A DNA stretch of 64,000 nucleotides from Enoplosus armatus (GCF_043641665.1 NC_092180.1:8363891-8427890), one strand, 5' to 3'. Positions 38,401 through 46,576 are shown, numbered from the stretch's first letter. Numbers and translations are program-made. Notes: generated by a model not told the origin, from the letters alone.

Positions 38401-38912
38401 TGGCACCGCCTATGAGTTCTTCTCATGCTGGTTATGGCGAGACATTTGTCAGCTTGATTATCAGTTGTTATTAAGTGGATGCTGTTTAGTAAAGAACAGA
38501 AACAGACTTGTTTTGTACAAAATTATTTTTACACCACTTCAGAGAAAGCTTCAGAGCACTCAAATTGAATTCGGCACTGGACAATCACAGCGGCAGGCTC
38601 CGCATAATAAAATAATAAAGAACAATAGGCTGGTGTGAAAAAGGAAGAAAATAAACTTAACACCTGTTCCGTCCTCTCTCCCTCTGCTTTCTCTATCTCC
38701 AGGTGTGGAAGTTAGCCGGCCACGGGCTCATGCACTCTTTTAGCACCGAGCATGCCAAGCAGTCCATCTTCCGCAACATCGGTGCCGGTGTCATGCAGGT
38801 GGAAACACGGCCCGGTAACCGCATCTTCACTTGTGGTGCAGACGGCACCCTGAAGATGAGGGTCCTCCCTGACCGCTACAATATCCCCAGCAGCTTGGTC
38901 GACGTCCTGTAA
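2172..38912 (+). CDS. dmxl2: DmX-like protein 2 (rabconnectin-3 alpha), complete gene, 55 coding exons
   Basis: This gene encodes a giant WD40 scaffold. With WDR7 (rabconnectin-3 beta) it forms the animal counterpart of yeast RAVE, which promotes V-ATPase assembly on synaptic vesicles and endosomes. I placed 55 coding exons, all with GT-AG introns and compatible phases. They sum to 9393 nt, or 3130 residues plus TAA at 38910-38912, slightly longer than human DMXL2 (about 3036). The order is an N-terminal WD40 region (exons 1-11), a linker and Rav1p_C-type core (exons 12-38), a proline-rich linker (39-41) and a C-terminal WD40 propeller (46-55). The start MHLHQVLTGAVNPGD matches the vertebrate N terminus as I remember it. 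DMXL2 rather than DMXL1 is chosen from sequence detail and from the gldn-cyp19a1a neighbours. Individual exons are listed in the block entries. Introns not listed separately hold nothing I recognise. Confidence 0.97.
2319..2410. repeat. Cluster of five GCTAGC palindromes in dmxl2 intron 1
   Basis: The hexamer GCTAGC occurs at 2319, 2335, 2369, 2389 and 2405, among related GCTAAC and AACGTTA words nearby. Such a density in 92 bp is far above chance. It looks like a simple-sequence derivative of the kind common in teleosts, but it lies within the CpG-rich promoter-proximal intron, so a regulatory role cannot be excluded. Confidence 0.6.
4435..4478. repeat. CA microsatellite
   Basis: A CA repeat with a single T interruption lies in dmxl2 intron 1. 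Confidence 0.95.
6888..7060 (+). repeat. Dispersed repeat, copy A (dmxl2 intron 1)
   Basis: This stretch shares ordered blocks with 9513-9710 in the same orientation: AACCTTGCTGCTT, GTCAGCAG, CCAAGTACA, GACAGCTAGCTAA and ATTGATTAGA. The two are diverged copies of one interspersed element of about 170-200 bp. I cannot name the family. Confidence 0.75.
7605..7655. repeat. GT microsatellite, about 25 units
   Basis: An uninterrupted GT repeat in dmxl2 intron 1, followed by a short GA run. Confidence 0.97.
9513..9710 (+). repeat. Dispersed repeat, copy B (dmxl2 intron 5)
   Basis: This is the second copy of the element at 6888-7060, in direct orientation and about 25 bp longer. It lies just after the exon 5 donor at 9456. 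No coding potential is visible. Confidence 0.75.
10836..11819 (+). other. dmxl2: dmxl2 intron 7, non-coding
   Basis: I see no gene or clear repeat. Two consecutive TTAGGG-like units at about 11595-11606 are too few to be a telomeric repeat. Confidence 0.6.
13713..14515. mobile_element. Degenerate non-autonomous hAT-like element in dmxl2 intron 11
   Basis: It starts TAGGGATGCTAGATGCCC and continues with CCCAATCTGAGTCC and GGGTATCTGC, the pattern of teleost hAT-type ends. The far end (14461-14510) carries a diverged inverted counterpart (AGCTGATACCAAT, then CCGGATGGGCCCCGAT). I see no transposase frame. A short fragment of the same family lies inverted at about 34610-34680. The family assignment comes from memory and the right boundary is approximate. 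Confidence 0.55.
14899..19627 (+). CDS. dmxl2: dmxl2 coding exons 12-22: central conserved region
   Basis: The exons are 14899-15168, 15383-15612, 15819-16021, 16164-16285, 16733-16822, 16944-17052, 17164-17283, 17427-17654, 17912-18198, 18703-18875 and 18976-19627, about residues 535-1362. Highly conserved stretches include SHKFRYCGHRFHLND (exon 13), GVSELARINSLHTSAFSNVA (exon 14), FQEDFILGYKP (exon 17) and LSWVRDGILVVGMDCEMHVY (exon 22). Exon 22 is the largest (652 nt) and ends with QYHPTQLLELMDLGKVRRAK, the entry to the Rav1p_C-like core. Exon 14 has a tandem TAGCAG acceptor, so one serine may be variably included. A serine/proline-rich segment in exon 19 (SSPETSPIRPLPRSAS) looks like a phosphorylatable linker. 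Confidence 0.93.
19828..27912 (+). CDS. dmxl2: dmxl2 coding exons 23-38: Rav1p_C-like alpha-helical core
   Basis: The exons are 19828-20157, 20243-20362, 20827-20962, 22025-22135, 22332-22501, 22854-22951, 23045-23210, 23743-24007, 24139-24341, 24500-24895, 25619-25801, 25933-26229, 26337-26528, 26648-26724, 27038-27168 and 27667-27912, about residues 1363-2402. This is the part conserved from yeast Rav1 to animals, for example HFAWAFHSEAEEELLNMIPA, WRKAALKNAFSLLGKQRFEQ and RLHPDPFLRSIAYWIMKDYT. Exon 32 adds a low-complexity acidic run (DKEDDEDEDDDGG). Exon 28 must start at 22854, because the AG at 22856-22857 breaks the frame. Exon 37 has a tandem CAGTAG acceptor; the second AG would give HSYSQTE, as in human, instead of HSYSSQTE. 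Confidence 0.92.
20444..20486. repeat. AT microsatellite in dmxl2 intron 24
   Basis: An uninterrupted TA repeat of about 21 units lies 80 bp after the exon 24 donor. Confidence 0.95.
20963..22024 (+). other. dmxl2: dmxl2 intron 25, non-coding
   Basis: AT-rich sequence; I recognise no gene, RNA or repeat family. Confidence 0.6.
24896..25618 (+). other. dmxl2: dmxl2 intron 32, non-coding
   Basis: No recognisable feature apart from splice signals; short frames on both strands look like chance. Confidence 0.6.
28242..28825 (+). CDS. dmxl2: dmxl2 coding exons 39-40: proline-rich linker exons, possibly cassettes
   Basis: The exons are 28242-28424 (183 nt) and 28742-28825 (84 nt). Both are phase 1 at both ends and a multiple of three long, so either can be skipped without a frameshift. 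They encode about 89 residues rich in Pro, Glu, Ser and Thr, including PKRPPPPVSRGEG, with no fold I recognise. The human protein as I recall it goes almost directly from the WAAVFGGG segment to the RRRFNMRMLVPGRPVK segment. These exons are therefore either teleost additions or alternatively spliced segments. The frame is open and the splice sites are normal, but conservation has not been tested. Confidence 0.75.
28621..28667. repeat. TGTGTGTC-type minisatellite in dmxl2 intron 39
   Basis: About four units of CTGTGTGTGT run into a plain GT tract, in the short intron between the two proline-rich linker exons. Confidence 0.85.
29633..29659 (+). CDS. dmxl2: Candidate 27-nt dmxl2 microexon
   Basis: A CCAG acceptor, 27 open nucleotides and a GGTTTGT donor lie inside the 1.26-kb intron after exon 40. 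The phase (1 at both ends) fits its neighbours and would insert EIVTQDNGA. Neural transcripts often use such microexons, and dmxl2 is highly expressed in neurons. The donor is weaker than most in this gene, so it may be chance; it is not counted in the 3130-residue model. Confidence 0.3.
30083..31425 (+). CDS. dmxl2: dmxl2 coding exons 41-45: conserved linker before the C-terminal propeller
   Basis: The exons are 30083-30273, 30424-30557, 30651-30736, 30920-31121 and 31308-31425, about residues 2492-2735. Conserved landmarks are RRRFNMRMLVPGRPVK, KFIPPELSMWDYFVAKPFLP and GPPPNYINTFPTDLSAGGGP. Exon 42 carries an acidic run (EDDEDDDDAFLSDTQ). Exon 45 ends in a basic KKRKQSE at a phase-0 boundary, where a 66-nt alternative exon may be inserted. 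Confidence 0.93.
31426..33764 (+). other. dmxl2: dmxl2 intron 45, contains a candidate cassette exon
   Basis: Apart from the 66-nt candidate exon at 32851-32916, I see no coding sequence or repeat family in this 2.3-kb intron. Confidence 0.6.
32851..32916 (+). CDS. dmxl2: Candidate 66-nt dmxl2 cassette exon
   Basis: Between exons 45 and 46 (a 2.34-kb intron) an acceptor TTGTGTAG and donor AAG|GTAGTA flank 66 open nucleotides. The phase (0 at both ends) matches its neighbours and would insert 22 residues beginning SVENHMDHISPNC and ending GASSPYK. The sequence reads like ordinary coding DNA, but its pyrimidine tract is poor. I infer an optional exon; it is not counted in the main model. Confidence 0.5.
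33765..38912 (+). CDS. dmxl2: dmxl2 coding exons 46-55: C-terminal WD40 propeller
   Basis: The exons are 33765-33851, 33998-34119, 35524-35662, 36944-37004, 37148-37275, 37357-37434, 37565-37656, 37757-37809, 37913-38130 and 38703-38912, about residues 2736-3130. WD-type blades are easy to see: TGAQDGSVRMFEWNRPQQ, GVADGEGFISLWQVNQ, LLITGGRKGFVCVFDIRQRQ and FVTGSAEGNMKVWKLAGHG. This is the best conserved part of the protein; in human DMXL2 it continues to the C terminus, as here (TAA at 38910-38912). The pyrimidine tract before exon 50 is largely a TG repeat, but the acceptor is otherwise normal. Confidence 0.95.
34120..35523 (+). other. dmxl2: dmxl2 intron 47, contains an hAT-like fragment
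   Basis: The stretch 34610-34680 (AGCAGATACCCAATATTAAA and following) is nearly the reverse complement of the left end of the element at 13713. The surrounding sequence may be more of the same element, but its other end is not obvious. Confidence 0.55.
34610..34680. mobile_element. hAT-like element end, inverted relative to the 13.7-kb copy
   Basis: It shares AGCAGATACCCAATATTAAA and GGACTC followed by GGGA with the reverse complement of 13713-13790. Because it is in inverted orientation within the same transcript, the two could base-pair in pre-mRNA. Confidence 0.6.
35663..36943 (+). other. dmxl2: dmxl2 intron 48, non-coding
   Basis: Nothing recognised beyond the splice signals. A short TTAGTTAG run lies near 35851-35873. 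Confidence 0.6.
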
Positions 38913-40625
38913 CACCTACTTCCACTTCTGAGGGTCCAAAGAGGAAAGAGACAGAAAGAAAAAACACAAAAAGCTTACGTAACACTCGCTAGGCATTGAT
39001 AGTATAATTGATGGGGAAGAGTTGGTCAAAAGATCACCACGCTTTTGGCGTCTTTCAGAGTGTGCAGTGTTCATGGGTTTACTGTTAATGTAAATCATAT
39101 CCAGAATGAAAAACGGAGCTGCAAATATTTTTTTTTCCCAAAGGCTGAAAGCGAAGTTACAAGCAAAAGGTATCATACTTGATTTTAAGGCTAGATTTAT
39201 TGTCATTTTATTGAAGAATCTCTACTCTTAGAGTGTGTCCATAGGGAAGCTATGCATGTCCTGTTCTCGTTACGCGGTGCAATCACAGGTCTATTGATAG
39301 TGCTCTGTAAAAGTGCTCAAGCAAAAATTTTAAAAGTGTGTAACTGTTGTCATTTTGTGCCCACAGCTGAAATCTCTTAGCATCTACTGTAACCAGCACT
39401 GTGGTTTGTTATTAAGTCAGTGGTTTCCAGTGTGAATCGAGTTGTTGGAATCTGCATTTTGTATCAATGGTTTTCGCCCACCCCCCCTCTCCCCCCCGCC
39501 TTTTTGCTCTGCTTTTCTCAGCCGTTATGGAAGAGTTGATGGTGCATTGCTCCTATTGTGACACCCCCCCCCACTTCCTACTTCACTGGTTGCCCGTCAA
39601 CTCACTCTGGCCTCTCCTGGTTTGGGCTCGACCCGGCCCCGGTTTGGTCCTCGAGTGTGATCACTCTGCTGTGTCTGCCATCTGTACACCCGCCCGCCCA
39701 CCTGCCCTCAAATGCCTGTTTGTGTGGCAGACTCACTGCTAGAACATTCCTGTTTGGAAGATGATGTGTTTTACTCCTGTGACTGTGATATCAGTGTTTC
39801 CATCTGTCTGGTCCAAACCTGAACGCCCACCCACCCAGAGCAGAAACACAAAGGTTCACTTCTGGTTTTGCACAAGGTATTCTTGAATTAGTTTTTTTTT
39901 TAATTCATTTTATTTTATTATTTAAATTATTTATATGTTTGTTTGGTCGACCATTCCTTTGTAAATCTATTTAACTTATTGCCTTTTTATTTTAGGAATG
40001 TAAGGGGTTTTACTGTATCTGACAGGGAGATGTGCAACACAGTCTACTGTATGTAAGTGCGTGTTAACTCGCTAGTTGTTTTTACTGTTTCATCCACAAG
40101 GAATAGATATTTGCACTCAAATTCTGGAGACACTAAAAGTTTATTTCAAATAAATAGGTTATTGAAGAAGAAACTGTTATATACAAATGAATGTCTGGCT
40201 TTATTTGGCCAAGTAGTAAAACGTTTGAAATAGTTTTAATATATAAATTATATAAATATATATATATATATATGAAATACCACAACAGCTTGTACAAACA
40301 TGAAAGCATTTCTTTATTTTTGGTTTGTATCATACCAGCTGGATTAGTTGTAACTTTTGTTAAGTGTATGTATGGTATTTATTAAAGAGATTTGTGTTTC
40401 TCTCCCTCTTTCTGCCCACTATGTGTACTGTATGTATCTTAAGTGTTTTACCGATGGTCCTACTGGTGTCTGGTGTGTATGTGTGTGTGCATGTAATAAT
40501 GCAAAAGAAGCCAATATCATTGGTAGATGCTTACTAGGGCACTTGAGCCTGGAGGTGTGTGAGAGAACAGGTCATGGTCAGAGTTTTACCTTTGTAAAGT
40601 GAATAAATTCTTTTTATTTCATCAG
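38913..40625 (+). other. dmxl2: dmxl2 3' UTR
   Basis: The sequence after the TAA is AT-rich, with poly-C and poly-T runs and no coding potential. Candidate poly(A) signals are AATAAA at 40149-40154 and AATAAA at 40602-40607, the latter followed by a T-rich stretch. The UTR end is inferred. A short AT run lies at 40255-40273. Confidence 0.6.
40602..40607 (+). other. dmxl2: Likely distal dmxl2 polyadenylation signal
   Basis: AATAAA followed within 20 bp by TTCTTTTTATTT, the usual arrangement of hexamer and U-rich downstream element. Confidence 0.55.
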
Positions 40626-40942
40626 GGTGATTTGGCGCTGTTTTTTTCCTTTTCTGTCGAGAGGAATAAGCGACCTCGGACCATGCTGCTTCACTGTCTA
40701 TATGTACAGAATGTCAGGGGGGATAACATTGACATCTTTATAAAAAATACATAAAAGATAATTGTACTTCATGCAAATACACTAAATAATGTAACAACTT
40801 ACAATACAGACAAAAGTTGAGTTATAAATTCAAATGGTTTAAATGGCGAAGTGTCTGATACAAAATGATAAAACGTTTTCACACCGTTAGTAACTACAAA
40901 ATCTCACATGTACATTGCAAATAGGACATAAATACAGCAGTA

Positions 40943-40948
40943 TTTATT
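40943..40948 (-). other. gldn: Likely gldn polyadenylation signal
   Basis: On the minus strand this reads AATAAA, about 235 bp beyond the gldn stop codon. It would leave roughly 300 bp between the dmxl2 and gldn 3' ends. Confidence 0.5.
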
Positions 40949-41181
40949 TTTTGACAATATCACAATAATTTGTTTCCTTCAGTGAAACTGATTTTTAACA
41001 TTTAACTTCATCTGTCAGGAACGCTCTACAGGAGGATAAAGTTGAACATCTCTCTTTTAAACTTAAATATTACTATCATTTCCAAAGATGGAGTGAATAG
41101 TTGGTAGTCAGCAGGCATTTTGCTCTCACTTTGTAACAGTCATGTCTGCATGTTGTTGTTCATGTTTAGATGGTGTGCTTC

Positions 41182-44100
41182 TCACTCGTCAGAGATGAAG
41201 TGGACCACATAGAGCCTGACGTAGCTGTGGTCCCACACATACAGGTGTCTGTCCTTCGGGCTGTAGGAGAGCATCGCCAGCACTCCACCTGGAGACCTCA
41301 GGTCAAAGGTCACATTGACCGGCTTTCCCTTCAGAAGGTCAAAAGCAAAGGTGACTCTGGTGTCCTTGGTATCGGTGACATATAGGACGCCACAGGCGAT
41401 GAAGGCATTGCCGGCCTTGGTGCGGGGGTAGGTGGTGTTGATGTAGGATGTTACGGAGAAGGTCTTCTGGTCCAGCTGGGCCACCGTGATGCTCTCATCT
41501 ACACTTGAGGCAAAGATCAGCCATAAGCCGTTCTCATCTGCTGCCAGTTTGAAGTAGGTCTTGGAGTTGTGGAGCAGGTAGGCGAGGTTGTGGTACAAAG
41601 CGTTGTCTATAGTGAGAGTGTGAAGCCTCTTGGTGTGGAAGTCAAATCTGTCAACAAACAAGCAGCAAGTTGTTAACTGGAGAGAATGGAACAAATGGAA
41701 ACAACAGCAAAGCATCTAACTCTGCATCACACTGTCTATCGGCTTACCTGGCAATGCTGGAAGTACCAGCGATGTGATAATAGAAGGAACCATTGTGAAC
41801 CGTGTGGCCGCAGCCTTGGTAAAACTTTCTAACATCCACAATGTCACTGCTGCTGTTCTGGAAGGAGGCAATGCTTTTATATTCCTTCACCACGCGACCT
41901 GCAGGAGAATGAGCAAAATGTTCACCGCTAACTGCTAAAAAATGAATGTAGAGCTTATTAGAGACCCTTTAGTCTAACATGCCTGTTGCTTTATTACACA
42001 CAAAGCCTTGATCTAAGTTTGAAATACAAAGATTGACATCTTTTCCCTCAGTGTCCATGCAGACGGTCCTCTCCCTACCAGAAAAGTGTTCTGCCACCCA
42101 TATCCGCTCATCGTTCAGCCGAGCGGTGTCTTTCATCCATGTTCCAAATGTGCTCTCCATCTTTGTCACATTCCTGGGGTTGATCAGAGACTTAATGAGG
42201 CACTCTGAGGGGAAACACAGTAACAACAAGCTCAGATGTTTACGTCTCTAACACACAGCACATATTGTACATGTAGACACGCTTCTCTAAAAACGTACCG
42301 TTCTTCTTAGCGGGCTTGTCATGTAGTTTCATAGCTTCCTTTACAGATGAGGTTTCATCATTTGGAATTGCGTATAACAGCCCTGTTAGAAACAATTTCA
42401 TCTTACGTTATTCACAGTGTTCACCCAGTATGTGCTTGACCAAACAATCTCACCACAAGGTCCATGTAATAGCTGTTCTGGAGCTTTCGATCATATCACA
42501 CGATCTTCCTCAGCAGGTGTTGCCCAGTTTTTATGGGATTGTTGATTGAAAAGATCTAGCTCTCTGAACACGTCTAAGTCCTTAAGGTGCTCAGAAAAAT
42601 GGAAATTTGAACATCTACAATTCCATGACAAAGGCCAAAATCCGTCTGCCACAGAAGATCATGTGTCACGATCGAAAGCTCCAGAACAGCGACTACATGG
42701 ACCTTATGGTGAGATCATTTTCCCAGCTACTATTTCCAGGGTCAAGAATGAACTTTTGATAAAATGAATGTTTGATAAAGGTCAGCAGAGGCCTCTTACC
42801 CAGGGTCTGAGCAGCCTGAAGGTTGGCTCTGTGGTGCCTTGTTCTAGGAGGCCCCTGAGGGCCAGGAGGTCCAGGAGGGCCCATGAGTCCAGGAGGTCCT
42901 GGAGGACCAGGAGGACCTGCACAAAAAAGAGAGGACAACATCTAAACCCTCGTGGGTGTAAAAAGAATCCAGATCTGTGTATTTTGAAAGAAATGTTTGC
43001 AATTCTTTACATACAATATCACTTTAATTTAAAGTTAGGGATGCAAAATGGTTCAGGTGGCATTAAGTCATGAGTGTAAGGCTCTACTTGCCCTCAATAA
43101 TGACATCATTGGATGGTTGTCCCTTGTCTCCAGGCGGACCAGGCTCTCCTCGCTCCCCTTTTTCACCCGGCTCTCCTTTCTCACCTGGTGGCCCTGTGGA
43201 GGACATTATGCAAAACAGCTCCAAGACCGCATTCATAGACTCAATACACTCTGCCCTATTGTTAAAACCATGAATTATTCTATTGACTTGTCCGGGTGAA
43301 TCATGCTATCCACAGAGGAGAACAGAGTGAAGTGGGAGAATATTTCCGATTCATTTAGCCGAAGCCCAAAACCGCAGAGATGAATAATATTAGCTGAGAA
43401 TGTGAGAGAAAGGCAGCTGTTTCAACCTCTTTATGAATTACAAGTGGAATCCACTGAATGAAGCCTGACGTCATTATGATACATGAATAGATCAGGAGTG
43501 TGTTGGCATGTTTTGATATGCTTTGTGTCTTTGCGTGCTTCTTGGTATTTTGGTATTTTTACCCGCAGGTTACACTCAACCCTTTGACTGTTACATTGTA
43601 GTTCTTCACTAAAATGGCCAGCATTGCCTGGGGCATTAATAAAAATGGATGGTGAGTAAAAACAGAATAGAGCCTCACTATTTCCTTACCTCTTTTTCCT
43701 CTTTTCCCATCAGCCCCGGGCAGTCCATTCAGTCCTGGGATGCCATCAGTCCCATTGTGGCTGGGCATACCGTCTGCACCCGGCAAACCTGCAGTAACAC
43801 AAAAAATCTTCACCATGAGCTGAATGGAAAACACATTTCAGCAAGGATATGGGTCACTAAACCACAAAGGAGACATACAGTACGGCCAGATTTTAAATTT
43901 GGATCCAGAATTAAGAGTTCACTTACCAGGCGGTCCCGGGGGTCCTGCAACAGAAGGTTTAAGGACATTAGCAAATAGAAAGTGATATTTTTGGACTGTA
44001 GTTTAACGTGTATGAGAAAGACATACCGGCTATGCAGACTCCCTTGGTGCTGTTGCAAATGTCGATCAATAATTTGATCTGAAGAGAAAATATCAAAATA

Positions 44101-45428
44101 TGATTAAAATACTGTGATGCATTTCATTTTAATGAGCTGAGGGGCCCTATTGACCCCCATTTCACCAGTGCTGGAAGAAGCATTCAGATCCTTAAAAGGA
44201 GCAATACACTACTCTAAAAATACTCCATCACAAGTAAAACCTAAGATGTTACTTATCAGCAAAATATACTTAAAGTATCAAAAGTAAAAGTACTCAGGCA
44301 GCAGAATTAGTGTTTTAATATATATTATATTATAGGATTATTATTACTGATGCTAAACATGTAAGAAACATGTTATTGTTGTTAAGCTAATTTACCTACT
44401 TTTAAATGCTGTCAGGCAATTCAACTTAAAACTGACCCTGTTTTATATGTTGAATCTCAATCTGCAAAGTAACAAGTAACAATAGCTGTCAAATAAATAT
44501 GAAGTAAAACGTACAATATTTTGAATTGTAGTGGAAAGTAGCACAAAATGAAAATACTCAAGTGCAGCATAAGTATCTAAAAACTGTGCTTGAAACTTGA
44601 AATTACATAATAATGCAGGTGTTGCCTGACAACATCTATTATTTCAGTTTGTATTGAGCTAGTGGAGCATACAGCATTACCAAACAAATTTGCAATTAAT
44701 TAAAATACCACAAACTGGACCTGAAACCTTCGGACCCCCTGATGGTCACAGGCCCCAGGACCATCGTCCATTTCAACCAGCATTGATCCAGCATTAGCCA
44801 GCAATGACAAGCTACTATAGACGGTGTACAGTATTTTTAAATCTATTTGTCTGCCCTCCCTCACTCTTTCTCTCTCTCATACAATCCACCTGCAGGTATC
44901 TCATCTCACCGGCACCATGGAGTAAGTCATCATCATCATCATGTCATCCTGCACGTGTGCCTTGTGGTAACTCTGGCTGTGTCGGTGCTTGTGCTTCAGC
45001 TCATGCTTCATCTTCTTCTCTGTTTCCTCTCCCACCTCCTGGCTGACCTCCTGTCCCTCCTCCTGGTGAAGCTCCTTCTCCAGCTCCTTTTCCAGGTCTT
45101 CACTTCTCTTATTCCTGGAGTACTGGTATTGGTACTGGTGTTGCGGATGTTCCCCCGCGCTCGCCCGTATCCCCGCTGGCACCTCCTGGAGGAACTCCAC
45201 CACTGAGCTCTGCTCCACCTCTGTCAGCCTTGCCTCTGTCTGCTCCAGCCAGGCACGCTGCTGATTCTGCTGGACCAAGAGCACCAGAAGGCCCACAGAG
45301 TTCATCAACGCCACAAGACACGTCCCGTACAGCACCATCCGCTGAGGGAGAGTCATGCTGGGGGTCGGGATCCACATGGTTACCACTTCACCTCCTCTTT
45401 TCTGAGGGTCGCCCACCAACCTCAGCAT
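41182..45428 (-). CDS. gldn: Gliomedin, complete, 10 coding exons
   Basis: Gliomedin is a type II membrane protein of myelinating Schwann cells. Its furin-released ectodomain binds neurofascin-186/NrCAM and clusters sodium channels at nodes of Ranvier. Exons in transcript order are 44910-45428, 44027-44078, 43927-43944, 43690-43788, 43092-43193, 42800-42916, 42299-42382, 42079-42204, 41748-41898 and 41182-41647, giving 1734 nt or 577 residues (human about 551). Residues 31-52 are the membrane segment, RNKR at 105-108 is the furin site, and [11 protein letters not shown] lies before the first donor. Residues 191-302 are collagen-like and about 331-577 form the olfactomedin domain (for example [44 protein letters not shown]). 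Intron 5 uses a GC donor. Met18 (45377) or Met25 (45356) could also be the start. The Glu/Lys/His-rich stretch after the furin site is longer than in human. Confidence 0.97.
42447..42714. mobile_element. Near-palindromic MITE-like element in gldn intron 6
   Basis: The left arm 42447-42507 and right arm 42655-42714 are imperfect inverted repeats of about 60 bp. The left arm reads AGGTCCATGTAATAGCTGTT then CTGGAGCTTTCGATC; the reverse complement of the right arm reads AGGTCCATGTAGTCGCTGTT then the same CTGGAGCTTTCGATC. The core is about 145 bp with no coding frame. This is the structure of a foldback or MITE-type transposon. I cannot identify a target-site duplication or the family. Confidence 0.75.
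43086..43091 (-). other. gldn: Non-canonical GC splice donor of gldn intron 5
   Basis: On the minus strand exon 5 ends ATTATTGAGG and the intron starts GCAAGT. The exon 6 acceptor TGTGCAG keeps phase 1 and the Gly-X-Y frame. No GT near this site gives a joined collagen frame. GCAAGT after an AG-rich exon end is the usual consensus of GC-AG introns. Confidence 0.85.
44166..44597. mobile_element. Teleost-wide non-autonomous DNA-element-like repeat in gldn intron 1
   Basis: It starts CAGTGCTGGAAGAAGCATTC and has repeated AAGTAAAAGTACTC and TACTTAAAGTATC words. I recognise this pattern as an abundant repeat of percomorph fish. The right end (TACTCAAGTGCAGC and following) is degenerate. Parts of the same family occur at 56547-56573 and about 56905-57034. 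Confidence 0.65.
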
Positions 45429-45718
45429 TCACAGGGGAATACAATTCCAGTACAGCAGTGAATAGAAAAGGACAAAAGTCAAACACGGACAGAGCAAGTC
45501 CAAGTTTTATGACCCCGTAGTCCAAGATGCTGCCACCAAAAATCTAATCAAACCAACTAAAGCTAAACTTATCCAACGGGAAGGAAGATCCAAGCTCCTG
45601 TCCAGACTCCAGATAGAGTCCAGTCAGCTCCAGTGTCTGTGCTGCACCAGGGTGGTCTATCTGAAGGCAGACTGGTAAATACACTGCTTGTTGTGTTGTT
45701 CGCCAAGTGGAGAAGGGG

Positions 45719-45721
<3 letters not shown>

Positions 45722-45770
<49 letters not shown>
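45722..45770. repeat. GT microsatellite, about 24 units, upstream of gldn
   Basis: An uninterrupted GT tract lies 294 bp upstream of the gldn start codon. Together with the CA tract at 45912 it forms an inverted pair. Confidence 0.97.
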
Positions 45771-45772
<2 letters not shown>

Positions 45773-45909
45773 ACGCAAACCAGTAATGTAGGAGTGGGCA
45801 TTACACAATCTTCTGGGCTTGTCTGGGAAGAAACCCCCGCCTGTTCAGTCACCTGATTTATATTCAGGACAACCCATTCTACTGCACCGCCGTGGGCAGA
45901 CTGACATCA

Positions 45910-45911
<2 letters not shown>

Positions 45912-45946
<35 letters not shown>
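45912..45946. repeat. CA microsatellite, about 17 units
   Basis: An uninterrupted CA tract 142 bp from the GT tract at 45722-45770 and complementary to it. Confidence 0.97.
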
Positions 45947-45949
<3 letters not shown>

Positions 45950-46543
45950 CATGGACATGGACGTATGTATGATGTACGCATGAAAGCGCTCACATAACAA
46001 ATGAAAGCACACTGACTGGTCATTGATGTTTACGTACACATCATTATTATTATTATATTATCATTGTTATTGTTATTATTACAGCAGAACCAATCTTGAA
46101 TTAAAAGAAAACATCAAAGTGCATTAACATCATTATAGTTTCCATTGGTTCAAGCCCTCTATTCCCCAACTCCTGTATCCTCCCTTCATTCCTCCCCCTC
46201 TGCGCTGCTCCTTTTCACTTCCTCACAGCCACATCCACCAACAATGACCCATTTCCATTGCTTTGATTTGGGCCAGATAAGTGACATTTCACCAGGAAAA
46301 TGACAGTTCAGCAGAAAACATATCAGCTCCAGGCATTTGAAGCATTCTTCACTGTGACAGGGAGTTGGTGCTGCCTCTTTCGACTTAAGTGTAGGTTTAG
46401 CATTTTCTGTAATTACTTCAGTAACAAAACAGCGTGTTTCAATAAGTCAGTTAATTGGCCTCTCTGCTTTCATGGAGCTGTGCTGGATTCATGTAGCTGG
46501 CCTACATGCTCTTGCAGCCATGTTATGCCCCATATAACACACG

Positions 46544-46576
46544 TACACACACACACACACACACACACACGAAGAG

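Noticed and set aside
43194..43689. Search for a missing gldn collagen exon between exons 4 and 5
   Set aside because: No further Gly-X-Y frame with splice sites is present on the minus strand; the fish collagen region simply looks shorter than the human one.
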